This document shows, piece by piece, positions 20,208 through 28,517 of a DNA stretch of 64,000 nt; the stretch's first letter is position 1, and each line of letters starts with the position of its first letter. This stretch comes from Oceaniovalibus sp. ACAM 378. GTDB lineage: Bacteria; Pseudomonadota; Alphaproteobacteria; Rhodobacterales; Rhodobacteraceae. A program made the position numbers and the translations under genes. The notes beneath the pieces are model-generated. The model searched no databases, had not been told where the DNA came from, and was given only the letters and a program-made list of their open reading frames with translations. Location of the stretch: NCBI RefSeq assembly GCF_008085915.1, contig NZ_VSJK01000003.1, forward strand, positions 310,001 through 374,000, written 5' to 3'.

Positions 20208-21362
20208 ATGAAGACGAAAGCGCTTGTGGGCAAGGCTTCGAACCGGGCTGCGAACAGATCCGCAGACGGGCCGATCTGGGCTCTTGGTGCGATGTCGGGC
20301 ACATCACTGGATGGGGTGGATGCCGCCATGGTGCTGAGCGATGGGCACGCGATCTTTGGCTTTGGCGAATCGCGATACCGCGCCTATTCCGACGATGAAC
20401 GTGCGGTGCTGAAAGAAGCGTTGGGAACATGGGAAGGGGCCGGGGCGGCGACCGAGATCGTCGAGTCCGCCCATGCCGAGGTTCTGGCGCGGTTTCCCCG
20501 GGTCGATCTGGTGGGGTTTCACGGTCAGACGCTGGCCCATGATCCACAAGGGGGGCGCACGCGGCAGGTCGGTGACGGACGGCTTTTGGCCGAAACTCTG
20601 GGGCTGCCGGTGGTGTGGGATTTCCGCAGCGCGGATGTGCAGATGGGCGGCGAGGGCGCACCGCTTGCGCCGTTCTTTCACTTTGCCTGTGCGAAATGGA
20701 TCGGGGCAACCGCGCCGCTCGCCTTTCTGAACCTTGGCGGAGTTGGCAATATCACCTTCGTCGATCCGTCTTTTGACGCGCCCGAACGGCCCGGCGCCTG
20801 TCTGGCCTTCGACACCGGCCCGGCCAATGCGCCGCTGAACGATCTGATGCGCGCACGGCTTGGGGTCGATCTGGACGAGGGCGGCGCGCTGGCCGCGCAG
20901 GGCACGGCGGATGAAACCGTATTGGCGCGGCTTCTGGGGCAGGGGTTCTTTCGCCGGATGCCGCCCAAGTCATTGGATCGCGACGATTTCGCATGGCTGG
21001 GCGATGCGGTTTGCGACCTGTCCGACGCCGATGCGGCGGCGACGCTGACCGCCTGTGTTGCAGGCTGTGTGGCGGCGGCGATGGAGCATATGCCCGCTTT
21101 GCCCGAGCGCCTGCTGGTCACCGGGGGCGGACGGCACAACCCGGTGATGATGGCGATGATCGCGGGGGCGGTGGATTGTCCGGTCGCCCCGGTCGAGGAT
21201 GCCGGGCTGGACGGCGATATGCTCGAGGCACAGGCATTCGCCCATCTGGCGGTGCGGGTGGCGCGGGGGCTGTCGACATCCTGCCCGACGACCACGGGGG
21301 TTGCGGCGGCGATCGGCGGCGGTACGGTCAGCCGACCGGTACAAGACGCTGCGCCCGCCTGA
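20208..21362 (+). CDS. anmK: Anhydro-N-acetylmuramic acid kinase
   Basis: Phosphorylates and opens 1,6-anhydro-MurNAc during cell-wall recycling. The 384-residue protein has the ATPase-fold signature [16 protein letters not shown] near residue 28 and [15 protein letters not shown] near 200, plus the late [14 protein letters not shown] segment. The ATG at 20208 follows GGAAAGCC. The N-terminal ~25 residues are variable. Its TGA is embedded in the first of two 28-bp direct repeats. Confidence 0.93.
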   Translation: MKTKALVGKASNRAANRSADGPIWALGAMSGTSLDGVDAAMVLSDGHAIFGFGESRYRAYSDDERAVLKEALGTWEGAGAATEIVESAHAEVLARFPRVDLVGFHGQTLAHDPQGGRTRQVGDGRLLAETLGLPVVWDFRSADVQMGGEGAPLAPFFHFACAKWIGATAPLAFLNLGGVGNITFVDPSFDAPERPGACLAFDTGPANAPLNDLMRARLGVDLDEGGALAAQGTADETVLARLLGQGFFRRMPPKSLDRDDFAWLGDAVCDLSDADAAATLTACVAGCVAAAMEHMPALPERLLVTGGGRHNPVMMAMIAGAVDCPVAPVEDAGLDGDMLEAQAFAHLAVRVARGLSTSCPTTTGVAAAIGGGTVSRPVQDAAPA

Positions 21363-21425
21363 ACGGGCTGATCCGCCCGGGCACGTATTCCAACCCACCT
21401 GAACGGGCTGATCCGTTCGGGCACG
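21358..21425 (+). repeat. Two 28-bp direct repeats, 40-bp period, spanning the anmK stop codon
   Basis: Copies at 21358-21385 and 21398-21425 differ at two bases (CC versus TT). The first contains the anmK TGA. Each can form a hairpin: copy 1 through CGGGC/GCCCG (21364-21368 with 21375-21379), copy 2 through GAACGG/CCGTTC (21401-21406 with 21413-21418). No T-run follows, so simple intrinsic termination is not obvious. Confidence 0.8.
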
Positions 21426-21541
21426 CATGGCAGATTGTATTGCGGTTTACCTCAGCGGTTTGAGATGCCAATTGCAGGTTGCAAAGCCGACACCGGAACA
21501 GCGATCGGCTGACGTGACCGGCGGCAAAAAGGACTGTCGTG

Positions 21542-22429
21542 ATGACCACTATCAAGCTTGCCATTGGCAGTATTTTTATCGGCTTCATTGTCCTGGGCCT
21601 GAAATCCCTCGCGTATTGGATGACGGGTTCGGTTGCGCTGTTGTCCGATGCGCTTGAAAGCACCGTCAATGTCGCGACGGCGTTCGCCGCTCTCATTGCG
21701 ATTCGTATCGCGGCGAAACCCGCGGACGCCAACCATCCCTATGGCCACCACAAGGCCGAGTTTTTCAGCGCGGTCCTTGAAGGTGTAATGATCATAGTGG
21801 CCGCGCTTTTGATCCTGCGCGAAGCCTATTCGGGCTTTCTGGATCCTGTCGTGGTTAATGCGCCGACTGAGGGGCTTCTTGTGAACCTCGGCGCCACCTT
21901 GATCAACGGGTTCTGGGCGTGGATTCTGGTCAGTCGTGGGCGGCGGCAAAAATCTCCGGCGCTGGTGGCGGATGGGAAACATCTGTTTACGGATGTTGTG
22001 AGCTCGGTTGGTGTCGCTGCCGGCATTCTTCTTGCAATCGTCACCGGGTGGTGGATCCTCGACCCGGCTCTGGCTGCCCTTGTGGCGGTTCACATCCTTT
22101 GGTCGGGTTCGAAAATAATCAAGGACTCCCTAAGCGGTCTGATGGATGAGGCCGTGCCAGACACAACCCTGAACTCTATCCGCGCGATCATCGCATCAGA
22201 GGCAGACGGGGCAATGGAGGCGCATGATCTTCGGACACGCCATGCCGGACCGGCGATCTTTATCGACTTCCATCTTGTCATGCCCAGCGAAACGACGGTG
22301 TTTGAGGCGCATGAAATCTGTGACCGGATTGAAAACGCCCTGGAGAATGCAGTCCAGGGAGCTCGGATCACGATCCATGTCGAACCGGAACACAAATCAA
22401 AGCAGTCCGGAATCATCGTCCTCGATTGA
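21542..22429 (+). CDS. Cation diffusion facilitator family transporter
   Basis: Inner membrane antiporter exporting divalent metals (zinc, iron, cobalt or manganese). The 295 residues give an N-terminal membrane domain with metal-site motifs LLSDALES in helix 2 and DGKHLFTDVVSS in helix 5, the HPYGHHKAE loop, and a C-terminal cytoplasmic dimerisation domain ending HVEPEHKS. A GTG three bases upstream of the ATG is an alternative start; AAGGA precedes both. Metal specificity cannot be fixed from these motifs. Confidence 0.92.
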   Translation: MTTIKLAIGSIFIGFIVLGLKSLAYWMTGSVALLSDALESTVNVATAFAALIAIRIAAKPADANHPYGHHKAEFFSAVLEGVMIIVAALLILREAYSGFLDPVVVNAPTEGLLVNLGATLINGFWAWILVSRGRRQKSPALVADGKHLFTDVVSSVGVAAGILLAIVTGWWILDPALAALVAVHILWSGSKIIKDSLSGLMDEAVPDTTLNSIRAIIASEADGAMEAHDLRTRHAGPAIFIDFHLVMPSETTVFEAHEICDRIENALENAVQGARITIHVEPEHKSKQSGIIVLD

Positions 22430-22471
22430 ATAAACGTCTCGAAACAGTCGTTTTTGCGGCGCAGGCTCGTA

Positions 22472-22515
22472 AGCGATGTTCCATCGCTGCGTCGATCTTA
22501 TCGGGAAGTTTCCCG
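22472..22515. terminator. Hairpins between convergent CDF transporter and gpt genes
   Basis: AGCGATG-TTC-CATCGCT (22472-22488) forms a perfect 7-bp stem, and CGGGAA/TTCCCG (22502-22515) forms a second short dyad. They fill the 112-base gap between the two converging genes and may act as a bidirectional stop, though no long T-run is present. Confidence 0.4.
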
Positions 22516-22541
22516 CCGAAACAATCCCAGAGGAAGCGCCG

Positions 22542-23042
22542 TCAGACCCCCCGATAGGGTTCGACGTATTGCAGCGCCATGTCCCAGGGAAAGAAAATCC
22601 AAGTGTCTTGCGACACTTCGGTGATGAAGGTGTCGACCATCGGCCGCCCCTTGGGCTTGGCATAGACCGTGGCGAAATGCGCCTTGGGGTACAGCGCGCG
22701 CACCAGCTCCAGCGTGCGGCCCGAATCGACCAGATCGTCGACGATCAGGATGCCGGTGCCATCGCCCATCAACTCGTGATCGGGCGATTTCAGCACCCGC
22801 GCTTCGGACTGGGTCTGGTTGTCATAGGATTTGACGCTCACGGTATCCACGGTGCGGATATCCAACTCGCGCGCAACGATCATCGCGGGGGCCATACCGC
22901 CGCGGGTGATGGCGACAACAGCCCGCCAGCCGCCGTCCACGGGACCATGCCCGTCAAGCCGCCAAGCCAGAGCGCGGCTGTCGCGGTGGATCTGATCCCA
23001 TGAAATGTGGAACCCTTTTTCGTGCGGCAGGCGATCGGTCAT
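22542..23042 (-). CDS. gpt: Xanthine-guanine phosphoribosyltransferase
   Basis: Salvages guanine and xanthine with PRPP. The 166-residue protein has the PRPP-binding signature [13 protein letters not shown] near residue 93 and the N-terminal ITRGGMAPA loop near 45, and ends with the WIFFPWD segment common to this family. The ATG at 23042 is used because the upstream in-frame extension does not match the family. Confidence 0.94.
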   Translation of the reverse strand: MTDRLPHEKGFHISWDQIHRDSRALAWRLDGHGPVDGGWRAVVAITRGGMAPAMIVARELDIRTVDTVSVKSYDNQTQSEARVLKSPDHELMGDGTGILIVDDLVDSGRTLELVRALYPKAHFATVYAKPKGRPMVDTFITEVSQDTWIFFPWDMALQYVEPYRGV

Positions 23043-23141
23043 GGTGGCAGCCCTCATTTGGCGGTTGAGGGTTTGTAGCGCCGGGCGACGGTTATGGAAA
23101 GCTTGGGCTTTGACTTTTGCCAAAGCCCGGCACCGATTTCT

Positions 23142-23693
23142 TCATGCCGGCACAAGGTTCAGGCTTGTCCCATCGATGCAATGCAGCGCCTGTCCCTTGA
23201 TGGGCAGGATATGACCCATATGACTGCCACAACGCCGACAGTGCACCTCGATTGAAAACAGTTCGCCCAACTCTGGGGTTCCCTCCAGCAGGGCGTTGAA
23301 ATTCGGATCCATTGTGGCACCATTCGGACCGTCGATCCCGGCCAGCAGCGAATTCGGTTCGGCGACCCGGAAGAACACCCAGCCTTTGCCGGGGTAAACC
23401 CGAAAGATCGATTGATAGAGCGGCAGATCGCACCCTTTGCATTCGAAATGCCCCGCGCGCTTGTCCTCCAACATCGGGCTCGACCCTTCCGGTTCGGTCT
23501 TGCCCTCGCGCAGGATGCCAAAGGCAAAATCGCCCAGCTGGGCCCGCCACTCGGCATCCGTTTTGGTGATCTCGTAGGGATACCCGTCCTGCCCGGCAAC
23601 GAGATCGGCACTGGCGGTGTGCGACATCGTCATTCCCGCAGTTGCGATTGCCGTTCCTTTCAGAAATCGCCGACGATTGAGGGCCTGTTTCAT
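23142..23693 (-). CDS. msrB: Tat-exported MsrB-like methionine-R-sulfoxide reductase
   Basis: 183 residues. A twin-arginine signal peptide (LNRRRFLKG, residues 5-13, hydrophobic stretch, ADLVA) should send a folded protein to the periplasm. The MsrB fold is recognisable by two zinc-binding CxxC pairs (C85/C88, C152/C155) and the C-terminal catalytic-type cysteine C172 in LHCIDGTSL. Two motifs deviate: the usual GCGWPSF is GKGWVFF and the usual RYC(I/V)NS is LHCIDG. Activity on free or protein-bound methionine sulfoxide is therefore plausible but not certain. GGGAGAA precedes the ATG. Confidence 0.82.
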   Translation of the reverse strand: MKQALNRRRFLKGTAIATAGMTMSHTASADLVAGQDGYPYEITKTDAEWRAQLGDFAFGILREGKTEPEGSSPMLEDKRAGHFECKGCDLPLYQSIFRVYPGKGWVFFRVAEPNSLLAGIDGPNGATMDPNFNALLEGTPELGELFSIEVHCRRCGSHMGHILPIKGQALHCIDGTSLNLVPA

Positions 23694-23881
23694 TTGCGGT
23701 TCTCCCTTGGCATTTATATCGGTAATCTGAACATGCGAAATTCGCAGGATCAATTCCCGTAACGGAAATGGAGGTCATCAGATTTGACTGGCATCAGTCA
23801 GGGCGAGGGTCGCAATTCTAAAATCAGGTAAGTTTAATTACCTTTTGAATTGCTCCAAGATACTTTCCTCGCGGAATGATT

Positions 23882-23911
23882 GGCCAGCCCGTTCCTTAAA
23901 GCGGGCTGGCC
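23882..23911 (-). terminator. Hairpin downstream of the small secreted-protein gene
   Basis: GGCCAGCCCG (23882-23891) and CGGGCTGGCC (23902-23911) form a perfect 10-bp GC-rich stem with a 10-base loop. It begins 24 bases after the stop codon of the 91-residue gene on the minus strand. The following minus-strand bases have only a weak T content. Confidence 0.6.
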
Positions 23912-23934
23912 GGATATCTGGCCTGCTTCGGGTG

Positions 23935-24210
23935 TCACTCCCGACGGAGCGCCGCTTCGATCGAGGCCTTGGCGCTTTCGCCGCCGCTGCTTTTGCCGGG
24001 ATCGTTCAGGATGCCGACGATCTCGACCAGCTGCGCGAGTGTCAACGTCGTTGGATCGGCGTCGATATTGTATGTCTGGAAGGCATTGCCGACATTGGTC
24101 TCAATCATCGTAAGACCCGCCTGCATGCCCGCCGCGTCATAGTCCTGGGCCAGAGCAGCGGTTGCCGGCATCATAACCACCAGTGCGAGTGCCAATTTGG
24201 AAATCTTCAT
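23935..24210 (-). CDS. Small secreted protein of unknown function
   Basis: 91 residues with a clear Sec signal peptide (residues 1-22, cut after AALA). The mature ~70 residues are acidic, without cysteines, and contain a predicted helical segment (TLTLAQLVEIVGILND). I do not recognise a family. It is followed by a strong hairpin and preceded by a 374-base AT-rich gap, so it is probably a single-gene transcript. Its position next to the exported MsrB-like gene may be coincidental. Confidence 0.75.
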   Translation of the reverse strand: MKISKLALALVVMMPATAALAQDYDAAGMQAGLTMIETNVGNAFQTYNIDADPTTLTLAQLVEIVGILNDPGKSSGGESAKASIEAALRRE

Positions 24211-24584
24211 AGTAATTCCTATCCTGAGTTATACCGAAGGGAAATACACCTCCCGGTTATTCGCCGCATCGAATATCGATGTCATCGAAATCGCATTCCG
24301 GATCGGTTGCGGGTTTAACTCTTGCAGACTTGCTGAAGTTAGACCGGAAAGACTGTTCGAATTTCTCGTTGCGGTGAATTCAGGTTAACAAGAATGCTGG
24401 AGTAATCAATTCACCTTTGTTCACTCCGCATCAAGTGCGGGTGACAAGTTGTTTCAAAAGTGATCTTCAGGGTGATTGCCAATTTGAATATGTCAATTGG
24501 CCGCGATATTATCAAATCGCTGTGTGTTTTGTGAAATATTCGCCAAATTCGAGCAAGATACTGCTGGCCCTGGGGTGTGGCCCC
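24211..24584. other. AT-rich intergenic region between fabI and the small secreted-protein gene
   Basis: No credible coding frame is visible. The stretch from about 24360 to 24560 is clearly richer in A and T than its surroundings, with several AATT/ATATT runs. It lies upstream of the 91-residue gene and downstream of fabI, so it probably carries the promoter of the former; I could not single out a convincing promoter. Confidence 0.6.
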
Positions 24585-25391
24585 TCAGTCCTTGCTCATA
24601 TCCGGTGCATCCACGGCCTTCATGCCGACAACATGATAGCCGGCGTCGACGTGCAGGTTTTCGCCGGTGGTTCCCGAGCCGAGATCGGACAGTAGGTACA
24701 GAGCGGCCTTGCCGACCTCTTCTTGCGTCACGTTGCGGCGCAGGGGGGAATTGTATTCGTTCCACTTCATGATGTAGCGGAAATCGCCGATGCCGCTGGC
24801 GGCCAGTGTCTTGATCGGACCGGCAGAGATGGCGTTGACGCGGATGCCGTCCTTGCCCAGATCCTCGGCCAGATATTTCACCGAAGCCTCAAGCGCGGCC
24901 TTGGCCACGCCCATGACGTTGTAATGCGGCATGACCTTTTCGGCACCGTAATAGGTGAGCGTCAGCGCTGACGAGCCGGGGCCCATCAGTTTTTCCGCCC
25001 GCTGCATCACGGCAGTGAAAGAGTAAACGGAAATATCCATCGACATGCGGAAATTCTCGCGGGAGGTATCGACATAGCGGCCGCGCAGCTCGTTCTTGTC
25101 GGAAAAACCGATGGCATGAACCACGAAATCCAGCCCGCCCCAACGCTGTTTGATCTCGGCGAACAGCGCGTCAAGCGATGCGGCATCACCCACGTCGCAG
25201 GGCAGCACGAAATCAGATCCGACTTCGGCGGCAAGCGGTTTCACCCGCTTCAAAAGCGCGTCACCCTGATAGGAAAAACACATCTCGGCGCCCGCATCGC
25301 CGCAGGCGCGTGCAATGCCCCAGGCAATGGATTTGTCGTTGGCCAGCCCCATGATCAGACCGCGTTTCCCGGTCATCAATTCGTTGCCCAT
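24585..25391 (-). CDS. fabI: Enoyl-[acyl-carrier-protein] reductase (NADH)
   Basis: Last reductive step of type II fatty acid elongation. The 268-residue short-chain dehydrogenase has the FabI-type N-terminal cofactor motif ([17 protein letters not shown]), and the catalytic Tyr157-x6-Lys164 in YNVMGVAK, with Tyr147 ten residues before, as in classical FabI. It is divergent from pdxH with a 107-base spacer. Cytoplasmic; single-gene unit here, with no other fab genes nearby. Confidence 0.96.
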   Translation of the reverse strand: MGNELMTGKRGLIMGLANDKSIAWGIARACGDAGAEMCFSYQGDALLKRVKPLAAEVGSDFVLPCDVGDAASLDALFAEIKQRWGGLDFVVHAIGFSDKNELRGRYVDTSRENFRMSMDISVYSFTAVMQRAEKLMGPGSSALTLTYYGAEKVMPHYNVMGVAKAALEASVKYLAEDLGKDGIRVNAISAGPIKTLAASGIGDFRYIMKWNEYNSPLRRNVTQEEVGKAALYLLSDLGSGTTGENLHVDAGYHVVGMKAVDAPDMSKD

Positions 25392-25498
25392 GTAGCCAAG
25401 CCCTTTCCCGAACCCTTACATCTCAAGTCGGTCTAGGGCATTGTCGCGCCATCATCAAGCCGCGCCAGAACGGGCCGGTGAGCAGGGGACAGCACGCC

Positions 25499-26119
25499 AT
25501 GACAGACGATTCAAGCATCACAGGCTCCAGCATTTTTGGCGTGGACGATCCCTTTGCGCTGACCCGCGCATGGCTGGACGAAGCCGCGGCCAGCGAAATC
25601 GCCGATCCGAACGCCATGGCGCTGTCGACCGTTGCCGCCGATGGGATGCCGAACGTGCGCATTGTGTTGCTGAAAGGAATCGAGGACGACGCCTTTGTCT
25701 TCTATACCAATTATGACAGCGCAAAGTCGCAGGAACTGACCCAGAACGGCAAAGCGGCGTTTGTGCTGCATTGGAAAACCCTGAAACGGCAGGTACGCGT
25801 GCAGGGTGAGGTCAGCCGGGAAGACGGAGCCAAGGCCGACGCCTATTATAACTCGCGGCCGCTGGACAGTCGGCTGGGTGCCTGGGCATCGCAGCAGTCC
25901 CGCCCGCTGGACAGTCGGCAGACCCTTTCCGACGCTGTTGAAACGGCACGCGCCCGGTTTGGTGACAATCCGCCCCGCCCGCCGTTCTGGGGCGGCTTCC
26001 GCATCAAGCCGGTTCGATTCGAATTCTGGGCCGACGGCGCGTTCCGTTTGCATGACCGCGAAAGCTGGGAACGTGGCGAGAATGAGCCGGATTGGACCAA
26101 GACGCGACTTTATCCTTGA
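25499..26119 (+). CDS. pdxH: Pyridoxamine 5'-phosphate oxidase
   Basis: FMN enzyme that makes pyridoxal 5'-phosphate. The 206 residues include [21 protein letters not shown] near the N-terminal third, [30 protein letters not shown] and the C-terminal [13 protein letters not shown], all diagnostic. The ATG at 25499 follows an AGGGGACAGCACGCC stretch; a GTG 21 bases upstream is less likely. Complements pdxJ located at 38135 in the same window. Confidence 0.95.
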   Translation: MTDDSSITGSSIFGVDDPFALTRAWLDEAAASEIADPNAMALSTVAADGMPNVRIVLLKGIEDDAFVFYTNYDSAKSQELTQNGKAAFVLHWKTLKRQVRVQGEVSREDGAKADAYYNSRPLDSRLGAWASQQSRPLDSRQTLSDAVETARARFGDNPPRPPFWGGFRIKPVRFEFWADGAFRLHDRESWERGENEPDWTKTRLYP

Positions 26120-26252
26120 TTTTATAGGCTGTTCCGTCGTGTGATGAGATTTTACGGGATACGAATGTGTCCTGAACTCCCTTTTTGCCCGGCAGTTTCG
26201 CCGGAGCTCATTTATTTGTTCGACGTCCGGATGCGGCGATTGCGAGGGTTAC

Positions 26253-26783
26253 GTGCAGAACGACGTGATACTTGAAGAGTTTGAGGGTCTGGTAAAGTGG
26301 TTCGACCCGTCAAAGGGGTTCGGCTTTGTTGTCTCTGGCGGGATCGACTCGGACATTCTGCTCCATGCCAACGTGCTGCGCAATTTTGGCCAGAGTTCGG
26401 TCGCGGATGGATCGCAATTGCGCCTGTTGGTGCAGCGCACCGAGCGTGGGGCGCAGGCGGTCGAAATCCTGTCAATCCATGCTCCGCAACCGTCGGTAAC
26501 CGATTCGGAGTCGCGGCGCGGTGAAATTTTCGATCCGCTGCTCGTGGGGGGGCCGATAGAACCGGCGCGGGTGAAATGGTTCGACAAGGCCAAGGGATTC
26601 GGATTTGCCAATGTATTCGGCAAGCCCGATGATGTTTTCGTACATATCGAAGTCTTGCGCCGGTCCGGGCTGGCCGATCTACAACCCGGAGAAGCGGTGG
26701 CGATACGTGTGGTAGACGGCAAAAGAGGCAAACTGGCAACCGAGGTAACGGCATGGGATTCTATCCTGAATGCAGTCGAATGA
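26253..26783 (+). CDS. Double cold-shock domain protein
   Basis: 176 residues with two cold-shock domains, at about 9-75 and 105-170, each with the RNA-binding motif KWFDxxKGFGF. The second also has the [10 protein letters not shown] (RNP2-like) segment; in the first this is changed to [11 protein letters not shown]. Between them is an acidic linker of about 30 residues. Likely a nucleic-acid chaperone. It begins with GTG at 26253 after GCGAGGGTTAC, and its stop overlaps the next start by 4 bases (ATGA). A CCGGC/GCCGG hairpin lies in the leader at 26189-26204. Confidence 0.88.
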   Translation: MQNDVILEEFEGLVKWFDPSKGFGFVVSGGIDSDILLHANVLRNFGQSSVADGSQLRLLVQRTERGAQAVEILSIHAPQPSVTDSESRRGEIFDPLLVGGPIEPARVKWFDKAKGFGFANVFGKPDDVFVHIEVLRRSGLADLQPGEAVAIRVVDGKRGKLATEVTAWDSILNAVE

Positions 26784-27256
26784 TACGTATTCCGGGCTTG
26801 GCCGTGCTGGTCGCTTTGGTCGTTTCGGGTCCGGTCTGGGCCGGGTGCCTGGCCGATTCGGTTGAATTGCGCGGTGACTGGGGATCAGCGCGATTCGGAG
26901 TCGAGATCGCCGATGATCCGGATGAACGGTCGCAGGGGTTGATGCACCGCGAAAGCATGGCGAGAAGTCGCGGCATGCTGTTTGTCTATGAAAGCCCGCA
27001 ACGGGCCTCATTCTGGATGCGCAACACCTTGATCCCGCTCGACATGATCTTTGCCGATCCCACCGGAACTGTCACCCGGGTACATGAAAACGCCGTTCCG
27101 CTGGACGAAACGATGATTCCGGGCGGCGACAATGTATTATTCGTGCTCGAGATCAACGGCGGCCTTGCCCGGCGCATGGGAATAGTGCCCGGCAGCCAGC
27201 TTCGCCATCCGGCAATTGAACAGAATGACGCCGCATGGCCATGTGACGCGTCTTGA
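26780..27256 (+). CDS. Exported DUF192 family protein
   Basis: 158 residues with a signal peptide (residues 1-21, ending PVWA) and a DUF192 domain: [21 protein letters not shown], then [15 protein letters not shown], then [21 protein letters not shown]. The family's biochemical role is not established. Translation is coupled to the cold-shock gene by an ATGA overlap, which also fixes the start. tRNA-Pro follows 40 bases downstream. Confidence 0.88.
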   Translation: MIRIPGLAVLVALVVSGPVWAGCLADSVELRGDWGSARFGVEIADDPDERSQGLMHRESMARSRGMLFVYESPQRASFWMRNTLIPLDMIFADPTGTVTRVHENAVPLDETMIPGGDNVLFVLEINGGLARRMGIVPGSQLRHPAIEQNDAAWPCDAS

Positions 27257-27296
27257 CGCTTTCCTTCCCCGCGCGGCGCCTGTAAGGAACCCGTGT

Positions 27297-27373
27297 CGGG
27301 GCGTAGCGCAGCCTGGTAGCGCATCTGTTTTGGGAACAGAGGGTCGTAGGTTCGAATCCTATCGCCCCGACCA
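27297..27373 (+). tRNA. tRNA-Pro (anticodon UGG)
   Basis: 77-base cloverleaf with encoded CCA. The acceptor stem pairs CGGGGCG with CGCCCCG, the anticodon stem pairs TCTGT with ACAGA around the loop TTTGGGA (anticodon TGG at 27331-27333), and the T-arm carries GGTTCGAATCC. C1 opposite G72 is typical of bacterial proline tRNA. A TAAGGA at 27283-27288 could be a -10 element but the -35 is unclear. Confidence 0.97.
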
Positions 27374-27471
27374 TTTAGCCGGTTGTCCGGAAATCCAACA
27401 TCTTTGATCCGGGCAACACCGGCCATCGCGCAGGCGGGAACAACCGGTTGTCCTGTCCGGCAACGGGCCTT

Positions 27472-27485
27472 GCGCAATATTGCGC
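27472..27485. promoter_or_regulatory. 14-bp palindrome 19 bases before the def operon
   Basis: GCGCAATATTGCGC is a perfect dyad directly upstream of the first deformylase gene. Further upstream ACAACCGGTTGT (27440-27451) is another perfect dyad, and CCGGTTGTCC recurs at 27379-27388 and 27444-27453. These could be operator sites for the def-fmt transcript; no regulator is assigned. Confidence 0.4.
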
Positions 27486-27504
27486 GCCCCCCTAAATCAC
27501 TGGC

Positions 27505-28026
27505 ATGGCCGTACTCGATATCCTGATCCATCCCGATCCCCGTCTGAAAAAGCCCGCCGCGCCCGTGGAGTCGGTCACGCCGGACTTGCGCAGGCTGGCC
27601 GATGACATGCTGACCACGATGTACGACGCCCCCGGAATTGGGCTGGCGGCGCCGCAGGTGGGTTTCATGCAGCGTTTGATCGTGGTGGATTGCGTCAAGG
27701 AAGAAGGCGCTCCGCCGCGACCGATCGTGATGCTGAACCCGCATGTGACGTGGGAATCGGATGAACGCTCGGTCTATGAAGAGGGGTGTCTGTCGATCCC
27801 CGAACAATACGGCGAGGTCGAGCGTCCGGCCGAGGTGGAAGTGAGTTGGCAAGGTCTGGATATGATCGGGCAAAGCGAACGGTTCTCGGGACTTTGGGCG
27901 ACCTGTGTGCAGCACGAGATCGATCATCTGGACGGTAAGCTGTTCATCGACTATCTGCGCCCGCTGCGCCGGCAGATGATCACCCGCAAGATGGTCAAGC
28001 TGAAGCGCGAGCGGTTGCGCGCGTGA
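27505..28026 (+). CDS. def: Peptide deformylase
   Basis: Removes the formyl group from nascent peptides. The 173-residue metalloenzyme has all three motifs: GIGLAAPQVG (44-53), EGCLSIP with metal ligand C95, and QHEIDHLDG with H137, catalytic E138 and H141. It is the first of three tandem family members followed by fmt, and is presumably the main housekeeping enzyme. Its stop overlaps the GTG start of the next gene by 4 bases. Confidence 0.96.
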   Translation: MAVLDILIHPDPRLKKPAAPVESVTPDLRRLADDMLTTMYDAPGIGLAAPQVGFMQRLIVVDCVKEEGAPPRPIVMLNPHVTWESDERSVYEEGCLSIPEQYGEVERPAEVEVSWQGLDMIGQSERFSGLWATCVQHEIDHLDGKLFIDYLRPLRRQMITRKMVKLKRERLRA

Positions 28027-28517
28027 TTCGCCCGCTGCGGCTGTGGCCCGACCCGGTGCTGAGCCTTGTGTGTCCGCAGGTGACGGTGTTTGACGCGAAT
28101 CTGCAACGGCTGGCCGATGACATGCTGGAAACGATGTACGCCGCGCAGGGCCGGGGGCTGGCCGCGCCGCAGGTCGGCGAATCGCTGCGGTTGTTCGTGA
28201 TGGACGTGACATGGAAGGACGCAGAACCCGAGCCCTTGGTCTGCGTCAACCCGGTGATCGTTTCGGCCTCGGACGAGACAACGGCGTTCGAAGAGGGCTG
28301 CCTGTCGATCCCCGGCATTCCCGCCACGGTGACACGGCCTGCCCAAATCCTTTTGCGCTGGCAGGATATAAACGGCGCGGGGCACGAGGCGCAGATGACG
28401 GGCCTACGGGCCGTCTGTGCGCAGCACGAGCTGGATCATCTGGACGGGATCGTGATTTTCGACCGGATCGACCCGGATTTGCGCGCCACTTTGGAAACAG
28501 GATACTTGAACCGATGA
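28023..28517 (+). CDS. def: Second peptide deformylase
   Basis: 164 residues starting with GTG in a GTGA overlap with the first def. The metal ligand C93 (EGCLSIPG) and HELDH (H135, E136, H139) are intact; the first motif reads GRGLAAPQVG, with Arg replacing the usual Ile/Val. It should be catalytic, perhaps with altered substrate preference. It overlaps the third family member by 4 bases (ATGA), so the three are translated as a unit. Confidence 0.92.
   Translation: MIRPLRLWPDPVLSLVCPQVTVFDANLQRLADDMLETMYAAQGRGLAAPQVGESLRLFVMDVTWKDAEPEPLVCVNPVIVSASDETTAFEEGCLSIPGIPATVTRPAQILLRWQDINGAGHEAQMTGLRAVCAQHELDHLDGIVIFDRIDPDLRATLETGYLNR

Noticed and set aside
27253..27288. TTGACG (27253) with TAAGGA (27283) as the tRNA-Pro promoter
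   Set aside because: The spacer would be about 24 bases, too long for a sigma-70 promoter; only the -10 is plausible.
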